From assembly GCA_900551555.1 (NCBI GenBank), contig URWC01000121.1, positions 1 to 5,837 on the forward strand: DNA of 5,837 bases. The letters are read 5' to 3'. The translations under genes were made by a program, and so were the position numbers. This DNA is from an uncultured Collinsella sp. GTDB taxonomy: Bacteria > Actinomycetota > Coriobacteriia > Coriobacteriales > Coriobacteriaceae. This document shows, piece after piece, positions 1 to 4,110 of this stretch (position 1 is the stretch's first letter; each line of letters starts with the position of its first letter). The notes beneath the pieces were generated by a model. That model was given only the letters and a program-made list of their open reading frames with translations. It did not search any database and was not told the origin of the DNA.

Positions 1-26
1 GAATCCATCCGATGGGTTCGCCCCAC

Positions 27-55
27 TTGCCCTGCTGGACGGGAGCAGGTAAGAT
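27..55 (+). promoter_or_regulatory. Promoter of the SRP RNA gene
   Basis: A -35-like TTGCCC lies at 27-32 and a -10-like TAAGAT at 50-55, with a 17-bp spacer. A start 7-8 bp downstream would fall at 62-63, exactly where the closing helix of the SRP RNA begins, which is the main support for this call. The spacer contains an inverted repeat, CCTGCT at 31-36 and AGCAGG at 44-49. Both hexamers are imperfect matches to the sigma-70 consensus, so the call rests on spacing and on agreement with the RNA 5' end. Confidence 0.55.
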
Positions 56-62
56 ATACTGA

Positions 63-180
63 GCGCCTAGCGTGTTCGATGGGTTCGGATGACGACATGT
101 TCCGAATCTGGTCAGGTCCGGAAGGAAGCAGCCATAAGGAGCCTCTGTCGGGCATCCGAATCCATCGAGTGCGCAGGCGC
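63..180 (+). ncRNA. ffs: Signal recognition particle RNA, small bacterial (4.5S) type
   Basis: This is the RNA scaffold of the signal recognition particle. It binds the Ffh M domain and helps target membrane and secreted proteins co-translationally to FtsY and the Sec translocon. The near-invariant apical domain is visible at 110-133, with the GGTCAGGTCCGGAAGGAAGC core carrying the asymmetric loop and GGAA tetraloop. The hairpin closes over its whole length: GCGCCT (63-68) pairs with AGGCGC (175-180), TCGATGG (76-82) with CCATCGA (162-168), and GTTCGGATG (83-91) with CATCCGAAT (153-161) with one wobble. The length of about 118 nt and the lack of an Alu domain fit the short bacterial form. Five T residues (181-185) follow the closing stem, so the long helix probably also serves as the intrinsic terminator. 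Exact ends are inferred from pairing. Confidence 0.96.
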
Positions 181-185
181 TTTTT

Positions 186-335
186 GGTGTCGCGGCAACC
201 CGCGAGAGCCGGCAGGGCGTTTGGTGTCTCGCTGGTCCTCGGCTTTGCCTGCGGGATCGCTCGACTACCAAATACCTCGCCGCCTCCCGGACCCCGTCGT
301 CCAAAAATCACCCGTAAAGGCGCATTTATCTGAAT
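186..335. other. Intergenic stretch without a recognisable gene
   Basis: Open frames cross this stretch on the plus strand, but they begin inside the SRP RNA gene, have no ribosome binding site, and give arginine- and proline-rich proteins typical of non-coding GC-rich DNA. No tRNA or other RNA signature was recognised. The one structure seen is a partial echo of the SRP RNA 3' end: the 173-193 segment (GCAGG, a T run, then GGTGTC) recurs in shortened form at 212-232. Confidence 0.5.
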
Positions 336-449
336 AATTTAATCCCGTGCTTTGTGCTGCTTGCTGGCGTTGCCGGAAGCGCGGTGGCCACGTGGTTCAT
401 GAGACGGCGGTGCTGTCTCCTTTTTTGCAAGTAAAGAGGTCCGTTTGCG
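336..449 (+). repeat. Left copy of a 114-bp imperfect direct repeat (possible 3' relic of a surface-protein gene)
   Basis: This segment aligns with 2699-2811 along its whole length with a single one-base gap. The first 39 bases are nearly identical (two differences), the middle is more diverged, and the end is again similar (GTAAAGAGG, TCCGTTT). Reading from 336, the frame gives PCFVLLAGVAGSAVATWF followed by Met-Arg-Arg-Arg and a TAA at 432-434. This resembles the membrane span and positive tail of a sortase substrate, but no sorting motif lies upstream, and a stop at 315-317 closes the frame. The left arm of the terminator seen in the other copy is present (433-446) but the right arm is missing. 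The repeat relationship is directly visible; the surface-protein origin is inference. Confidence 0.8.
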
Positions 450-573
450 AACGAGCTTCGACTACTGAAGATGCGATGTTCGCACTAACGACATAGCGTA
501 ATTACGGCATTGTTGGTTTACGCACAAATTGAAGAAATCTAAAAGATGCGTCGATTTCACTTCGCCCGCAGCG
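450..573. other. AT-richer non-coding stretch 3' of the ATPase gene
   Basis: The stretch lies between the end of the left repeat copy and the stop codon of the minus-strand ATPase gene. It is clearly less GC-rich than the surroundings. It holds a perfect 10-bp palindrome, CGTAATTACG (497-506), but no stem followed by a T run that would make a convincing terminator for the ATPase gene. A 61-codon minus-strand frame (462-647) runs into the ATPase coding region and has no ribosome binding site, so it is not called. Confidence 0.4.
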
Positions 574-1851
574 TTACGGCGCGAGAACGTCCAATGGAAC
601 AACTTGGACGCCGCGGTCGGTAACATAGGCTTGTGAACCAAATCCAATAATCGCTACTTTAGAAACCGGCGGGGTGTTTCCGGCAGCAACCATCCGCTCT
701 TCGACGGCAACAAGATTGTCAGATGCCTCTTCGATTTGAGCGGAACTGAGCTTGACCTCAACGGGAATCCACATCCCACCTGGAGCCGCTATGACAGCGT
801 CGACCTCAAGATCGCGGGAATCGTGATAGTGATAAAGGCCCATTCCGTTTGCCCTCGCATAGACCCATAGATCATGGAGCGCCAACGATTCGAAAAGCAG
901 CCCAAGTGTCTTGAAGTCTGACAACAACGTCTCCACAGTCGCCCCGAGCGCAGCCGCTGCAAGCGACGGGTCGGCAAGATGATGCTTACGCGCCTCCCTC
1001 AGATGCACCGGAGATCTCATCGCGGGATTCCATGCGGGGATATCGCAGACGAAACTCAATCTGCTAAGAAGGGATATGTATGATGCCGCTGTTTGTCTCG
1101 ATACGTCGCCACCCAAATCGGCCACAAGCGTCTTGAGCGTCGCAAGAGTGGATTCGTTGCGCGCCAACGACGTGATGACGGCTTTCACTTTCTCAGGATC
1201 TCGTCGAGAGCCATCGACGCGGGGGATGTCTTCCTCAGCGACTATCTCGATATATCGTTTTGCCGTCGCGGACGCAATTCGCGCGTCACGCCCAATCGAC
1301 GCCGGCCATCCACCGCAAACGATGCGCTCGGCGATCTCGGCAGAACCCATCGATCCGAAGGCGCCCCTGAACTTTTCGCCAGAAATGATGCCCGACAGCT
1401 TAACCGCACCGCTAGATTTCCCAAGTTCGAAAAGCGTCATGGTGTCCATGCGCAATTTAGCGAACCTTCCAGCGCCACTGTGCATCGGCCGCTCATTGTC
1501 TCGCGGTGTCGCCGACCCCGTAAATATGAACTGGCCAGGCTCGCCGCCGCGGTTGTCGCACTCAAACCGTGCCGCGTCCCAAAGTTTCGGAACCTCCTGC
1601 CATTCGTCGATCAGCCGCGGCACCTCGCCGGAAACGGCAAGCGCCGGGTCCGTCTCGGCACGGAAGCGATTCTCGAAGTTGCGCGACGGGTCCATGAGGA
1701 GGAGCCTGGACGCCGCACGGGTCCCGGCCGTGGTTGTCTTCCCGCACCATTTAGGTCCTTCGATGAGAACGGCACCGAATATCCCAAGCATCTGGTCGAG
1801 CTCATTTTCGATAATTCTAGCGTAGTACTTTTTTGGCATAGTTTTCACCAT
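574..1851 (-). CDS. AAA_14/DUF4143-family ATPase with PD-(D/E)XK-like C-terminus
   Basis: The 425-residue protein has the two-part build of the AAA_14-DUF4143 family, which is common in bacterial and archaeal accessory DNA; its cellular role is generally unknown. The N-terminal P-loop domain shows Walker A GPKWCGKTT (32-40), a Walker B-like RLIDEWQ (79-85) and a sensor-type FTGSATP (110-116). The C-terminal half has the pattern expected of a degenerate restriction-endonuclease fold: Glu321 in LFES, Asp351 in RDLEVD, then VEVK (Glu365, Lys367). Length is normal for the family and the frame is intact. Two starts are possible. ATG at 1851 has only a weak GGTAA upstream, while ATG at 1839 has GGTGA five bases before it, so the protein may begin at Met5. 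It stands alone, without an intact neighbour on the same strand, behind a repeat array that overlaps its promoter. Family assignment is firm; nuclease activity is inference. Confidence 0.9.
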   Translation of the reverse strand: MVKTMPKKYYARIIENELDQMLGIFGAVLIEGPKWCGKTTTAGTRAASRLLLMDPSRNFENRFRAETDPALAVSGEVPRLIDEWQEVPKLWDAARFECDNRGGEPGQFIFTGSATPRDNERPMHSGAGRFAKLRMDTMTLFELGKSSGAVKLSGIISGEKFRGAFGSMGSAEIAERIVCGGWPASIGRDARIASATAKRYIEIVAEEDIPRVDGSRRDPEKVKAVITSLARNESTLATLKTLVADLGGDVSRQTAASYISLLSRLSFVCDIPAWNPAMRSPVHLREARKHHLADPSLAAAALGATVETLLSDFKTLGLLFESLALHDLWVYARANGMGLYHYHDSRDLEVDAVIAAPGGMWIPVEVKLSSAQIEEASDNLVAVEERMVAAGNTPPVSKVAIIGFGSQAYVTDRGVQVVPLDVLAP

Positions 1852-1866
1852 TGCTTACCAGCGCGT

Positions 1867-1958
1867 TTAACTAAATTTACAGTTTTCATTTAACCAGATT
1901 TCAATTATTTGATTAACCAGATTTGCATATTTTGGTTAACGAGACAGATTAAACATGA
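1867..1958. repeat. Array of four 23-bp-period direct repeats upstream of the ATPase gene
   Basis: Units begin at 1867, 1890, 1913 and 1936, each exactly 23 bp apart. The second and third share a perfect 12-mer, TTAACCAGATTT. The first reads TTAACTAAATTT (two changes) and the fourth TTAACGAGA before diverging. The other 11 bases of each unit are AT-rich and not conserved. The layout, with a conserved core at a fixed period close to two helical turns, is that of iterons or tandem operators on one face of DNA. The position over the predicted promoter favours an operator; a replication or recombination site is possible. The array is visible directly; its function is inference. Confidence 0.8.
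1876..1904 (-). promoter_or_regulatory. Predicted promoter of the ATPase gene, embedded in the repeat array
   Basis: On the minus strand TTGAAA (1904-1899, five of six bases of the -35 consensus) is followed after 17 bp by TGTAAA (1881-1876, four of six). Transcription would start near 1869, leaving a leader of about 17 nt before the ATG at 1851. Repeat unit 1890-1901 touches the -35 and unit 1867-1878 covers the -10 and start point, so anything binding the array would be placed to block or control transcription. The region is AT-rich, which makes chance matches more likely. Confidence 0.45.
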
Positions 1959-1968
1959 ACGAGCCAAG

Positions 1969-2121
1969 TCAGATGAGAATCATCTGCTCGACACCGCGCA
2001 TGAGCTCCGAAATGGTGATGTGAAAGCCGTCGGCAATCTTGTTGAGATTTGAAAGGTTGACATTGCGCTGCCCGACCTCAATGCTCGCGTAGTAGGAGCG
2101 ATCCATCTCAATCAAATTAGC
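1969..2121 (-). pseudogene. 3' fragment of an XRE-family helix-turn-helix regulator
   Basis: The minus-strand frame ending at TGA (1971-1969) reads NLIEMDRSYYASIEVGQRN and continues with a stretch ending in NKIADGFHITISELM. This matches the recognition helix and following two helices of Cro/C1-type (XRE) DNA-binding domains, where the usual pattern is a D/S-x-S-Y-hydrophobic-S-x-I-E-x-G-x-R-x-P core, then L-xx-IA and a final SELF. The first helix, the Q-x-x-L-A turn and any start codon are missing: upstream of about 2121 the frame becomes unrelated proline/glycine sequence. About 50 residues of a typical 65-110 remain. An internal ATG (2106-2104) exists, but has no ribosome binding site and would yield half a domain. 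The broken edge abuts the membrane-protein remnant at 2148. XRE identity is confident; whether a shortened product is made is doubtful. Confidence 0.75.
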
Positions 2122-2147
2122 GGACGGAGTGCCCGGGCTCGTTGCGC

Positions 2148-2403
2148 CTAGGGCGCGGCGGGGTCGGCGACGTCGGAGGTGTCGATCTCGCCAAGAATGG
2201 CGAGCCGGCTGATGAACGGGATGCCCTCGGGTTCGTCCACCTCGACGCCGCCGAGCACGATGGTGTTGTCACGCATGTCGATTTGGGTCGTGAACACGGC
2301 CTGATCGCGGCCCGAGGCGATAAAGCCGATGCCCGCGAGTACGATGCTCGCGGCAATAAGCCCGCCCGCCACGGCGAGGTAAATCTTCTTCTCCGCTGGT
2401 CAT
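2148..2403 (-). pseudogene. Frameshifted small membrane-anchored protein, function unknown
   Basis: A good ribosome binding site, AAAGGAGT (2418-2411), sits seven bases before ATG (2403-2401), but that frame gives unrelated sequence and stops after about 41 codons. Removing one G near 2393-2394 joins the start to a long coherent frame, MTSEKKIYLAVAGG, continuing through a hydrophobic segment LIAASIVLAGIGFIA and an outside part containing TQIDMRDNTIVLGGVEVDEP, and ending at TAG (2150-2148). The corrected product would be 84 residues: a short Lys-rich cytoplasmic start, one membrane span, and a polar tail of about 55 residues. I do not recognise the family. The alternative is a start at GTG 2372, which lacks any ribosome binding site and would cut into the membrane span. 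A sequencing error at the GG pair would make the gene intact. Confidence 0.6.
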
Positions 2404-2465
2404 GGTACTCACTCCTTTCTACGCCGCGAGATACGTGGCAGCAGCCCGGAGAGCGTCGCCCCCGC

Positions 2466-2705
2466 CGCGAACTCCTCATCCTGGACGAGCTGGGCTACGT
2501 GCCGCTGGACATCGAGGGCGCGAGGCTGCTGTTCCAGGTGATGTCGGTGCCGGAGGGCAGGCAGAGCATGATCGTCACGGCCAACATAGAGTTCAGCAAG
2601 TGGGTGACCGTGTTCGGCGACGACAAGATGGCGGCGGCTGTCGTGGACAGGCTCGTCTACACGGGCAGGCTCGTGGAGTTCAACGGCGCAAGCTGCAGAA
2701 TTGAA
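2466..2705 (+). pseudogene. istB: C-terminal fragment of an IS21-family IstB helper ATPase
   Basis: IstB is the AAA+ partner of the IstA transposase of IS21-type insertion sequences. The fragment starts just before the Walker B motif, ELLILDELGYVPLD, a hallmark of the family. It continues through LLFQVMS, the TAN motif (ITTN in most relatives), FSKWVTVFGD, and the terminal AAAVVDRLVYTG with the VEFNGASCRI tail. About 80 of roughly 250 residues remain; Walker A, the N-terminal part, and all of istA are absent, so it cannot support transposition. The open frame extends upstream to 2142, but that part lies antisense to the membrane-protein remnant and is chance. Downstream the frame passes into the 114-bp repeat, whose start at 2699 falls in the last IstB codons, and stops at 2745-2747. 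No terminal inverted repeat was recognised. Confidence 0.85.
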
Positions 2706-2811
2706 TCCCGTGTTTTGTGCTGCTTGCTGGCGTTGCCTGGGCATTGATGGCTACGTAGTTCAAGAGACGTTGCTGCTGCTTGGATTTTGCAGTTAAAGAG
2801 GCCCGTTTCCC
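2699..2811 (+). repeat. Right copy of the 114-bp imperfect direct repeat
   Basis: This is the partner of 336-449 in the same orientation, about 2.36 kb away. The frame corresponding to the left copy gives PCFVLLAGVAWALMAT, a stop, then Phe-Lys-Arg-Arg, so it too looks like a decayed hydrophobic segment plus basic tail, interrupted by TGA (2702-2704) and TAG (2756-2758). The repeat ends within the left arm of a strong terminator. The left boundary lies inside the last codons of the IstB fragment, which marks it as a junction. Confidence 0.8.
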
Positions 2812-2841
2812 TGGTTTTGGTTGGGGAAACGGGCCTCTTTT
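2795..2841. terminator. Perfect-stem, probably bidirectional intrinsic terminator
   Basis: AAAGAGGCCCGTTTCCC (2795-2811) pairs perfectly over 17 bp with 2824-2840 across a 12-nt loop, and four T residues (2838-2841) finish the plus-strand side. On the minus strand the stem likewise ends in TTT. It lies 45 bp past the stop codon of the minus-strand surface-protein gene and after the plus-strand IstB fragment, so it can serve both directions. The left arm is part of the 114-bp repeat; the right arm is found only here. Confidence 0.88.
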
Positions 2842-2884
2842 GGGTTTGGGTTTGTGGATTGACGAAGGTGACGTTCGTCGGCAG

Positions 2885-3934
2885 CTATTTTGAGTTCTTG
2901 AGGCGGCGGGTGGCTGCGGCGGTTATTCCGAGTCCCATGGCGGCGATTCCTGCTAGTGCGATTGCGCTCGGCGTTGTGTCGCCGGTGTTTGCGAGCTTGT
3001 CGGCGGTCGTATTTGCTTGCTTGCCGTCGCTCGTGTTCGCCTGCTTGGAGGGGCTCGGTGCGGTGTCTTTGCCGGTCGCGGGCGAGCTGGCGGGCTGTGT
3101 CGTCTCGGCCGGTTGCGCCGAGTCGGAGGGAGGCGTTGTCTCGGTGGGTTTCGTTATTTCGGGCGAGGTGGCCTTGTCTGCCGCGGCTTTTGCCTCTTCG
3201 TATGCCTTGCAGGCGTCGTCATAGGCCGTTTGCGCTTTTTCCAAATTGTCGAGGAGCGCATCTCGCCAGGCTATGAACTGGTCGATATGGGCTTTATATT
3301 TCTCTGCAGAACGTTCACAGTCATTAACTCGTCCTTCCTGACTTTTGAGGCGGCGCCGGAACTCGCGGAGCTCCGTTTCGCAATGGCCTACATACGCTTT
3401 TGTCCCTACCATCTCATTTTGCAACTGCCTTATTTGCTGTTTAGTAGTTTCGACAAACTCCTCGTAGCCGAGTGCTTCGAGTGTCTTAAGCATCTCAAGT
3501 TTTTTGTCTAATTCTGCCTGGAGCTCGCTTACCCGGTTGATGGCCCCGTCGTATTTGGCTTGGGCAGCATCGACGTCCGCTTGCATGGTGGGAAGGGATT
3601 CCCTCAATTCGGCGGCTTGCGCCAACATCTCGTCGCGGTACTTTTGAAAACGGGCAATGTCATTATTAAAGCGCGCAATTTTCTCGGAACTCGCGGCCTT
3701 TTTTGCGGCTTCGAGGTTTTTGAGCGCTTCCTGCATGGCTGCATACGCTTTGTCTTTTTCGGTGGCCGCGGTTTCGCTCGAGTTCGCGGCCGCTGTCTGC
3801 AAGGCGACTGCATCGGTGGGGGAGCTGATTTCTGCCGCGATCGCCGTTGCGGGGGCGATTCCCGCGGCAAGTGCCAGGGAAAGGGCGATGCCCATGGCTG
3901 CTCGTCTTGCTCTTCTTGCGAGAATGTCGTTCAT
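2885..3934 (-). CDS. Sortase-anchored coiled-coil surface protein
   Basis: The 349-residue protein is built for export and attachment to peptidoglycan. A signal peptide covers about 1-34: Arg-rich start, hydrophobic IALSLALAAGIAP, and a likely cut after AIAA. Residues about 55-255 are rich in Ala, Glu, Lys, Gln and Leu with heptad-like spacing, predicting a long helical coiled coil. Residues 256-312 are a Pro/Thr/Ser-rich linker suited to crossing the cell wall. The sorting signal is LANTGD (314-319), then a hydrophobic span (about 323-341) and the tail RRLKNSK. LANTG deviates from LPXTG at the proline. Three eight-residue units with the core K-x-A-N-T lead up to the motif (from 297, 305 and 313). 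GAGGTG five bases before ATG 3934 supports the start. The gene is single, divergent from the ABC exporter, and closed by a terminator. The coiled coil hints at adhesion or a structural role, but no ligand-binding domain is seen. Confidence 0.9.
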   Translation of the reverse strand: MNDILARRARRAAMGIALSLALAAGIAPATAIAAEISSPTDAVALQTAAANSSETAATEKDKAYAAMQEALKNLEAAKKAASSEKIARFNNDIARFQKYRDEMLAQAAELRESLPTMQADVDAAQAKYDGAINRVSELQAELDKKLEMLKTLEALGYEEFVETTKQQIRQLQNEMVGTKAYVGHCETELREFRRRLKSQEGRVNDCERSAEKYKAHIDQFIAWRDALLDNLEKAQTAYDDACKAYEEAKAAADKATSPEITKPTETTPPSDSAQPAETTQPASSPATGKDTAPSPSKQANTSDGKQANTTADKLANTGDTTPSAIALAGIAAMGLGITAAATRRLKNSK

Positions 3935-3984
3935 CTCGGCACCTCATTTCAAGGGTTGGCGACTCACTTGGTAGCACTAAGGTA

Positions 3985-4014
3985 AGTATATCAGGCGATT
4001 AACCCGCTCTTGAA
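3985..4014 (-). promoter_or_regulatory. Promoter of the surface-protein gene, extended -10 type
   Basis: On the minus strand TATACT (3990-3985) is preceded by TG one base upstream (TGATATACT), an extended -10. A weak -35, TTCAAG (4014-4009), lies 18 bp away. The start would be near 3978, giving a leader of about 44 nt to ATG 3934. The extended -10 can compensate for the poor -35. Confidence 0.55.
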
Positions 4015-4037
4015 TCTCGCCAGAAATGACGAGTTGT

Positions 4038-4066
4038 TTACGCTTCTTTTGGGCTCACCGTACTAT
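4038..4066 (+). promoter_or_regulatory. Weak candidate promoter of the ABC exporter gene
   Basis: TTACGC (4038-4043) and TACTAT (4061-4066) are separated by 17 bp, with the start expected near 4073 and a leader of about 38 nt. Neither hexamer is close to consensus. Two short palindromes lie at and just past the -10: ATCATGAT (4065-4072) and ATTCGAAT (4071-4078). They could be an operator for a local regulator, but they are only 8 bp each and may be chance. Confidence 0.25.
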
Positions 4067-4110
4067 CATGATTCGAATTGAGTGTGAATGATGATAGGGA
4101 GCGCCTTTTT

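Noticed and set aside
1..26. Possible 3' end of a tRNA upstream of ffs
   Set aside because: GGTTCG resembles a T-loop, but no five-pair T-stem or acceptor end fits, and the sequence is better described as a palindrome.
79..337. Two overlapping plus-strand open frames of 82-84 codons
   Set aside because: They begin inside the SRP RNA gene, lack ribosome binding sites, and encode Arg/Pro-rich sequence typical of chance frames in GC-rich DNA.
1076..1893. Two long plus-strand frames of 249 and 266 codons
   Set aside because: They lie antisense to the ATPase gene, whose motifs are unmistakable; their compositions are Arg/Ser-rich with no recognisable domain.
1867..1958. CRISPR array
   Set aside because: The conserved core is only 9-12 bp, the period is 23 bp leaving 11-bp gaps, and there are no cas genes. 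It is far too short for repeat-spacer units.
2142..2465. N-terminal two thirds of the plus-strand frame that continues into IstB
   Set aside because: It is antisense to the membrane-protein remnant and shows no IstB features such as Walker A; only the part from about 2466 matches.
2409..2744. Minus-strand 111-codon frame opposite the IstB fragment
   Set aside because: Shadow frame rich in His and Arg; the plus strand has clear IstB motifs.
2787..3511. Plus-strand frames of 106-164 codons
   Set aside because: Antisense shadows of the surface-protein gene, caused by its biased Ala/Lys/Glu codons; no ribosome binding sites, and one starts in the terminator stem.
4084..4110. Earlier in-frame GTG start for the ABC exporter
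   Set aside because: It would overlap the good AGGGAG ribosome binding site for ATG 4111 and has none of its own.
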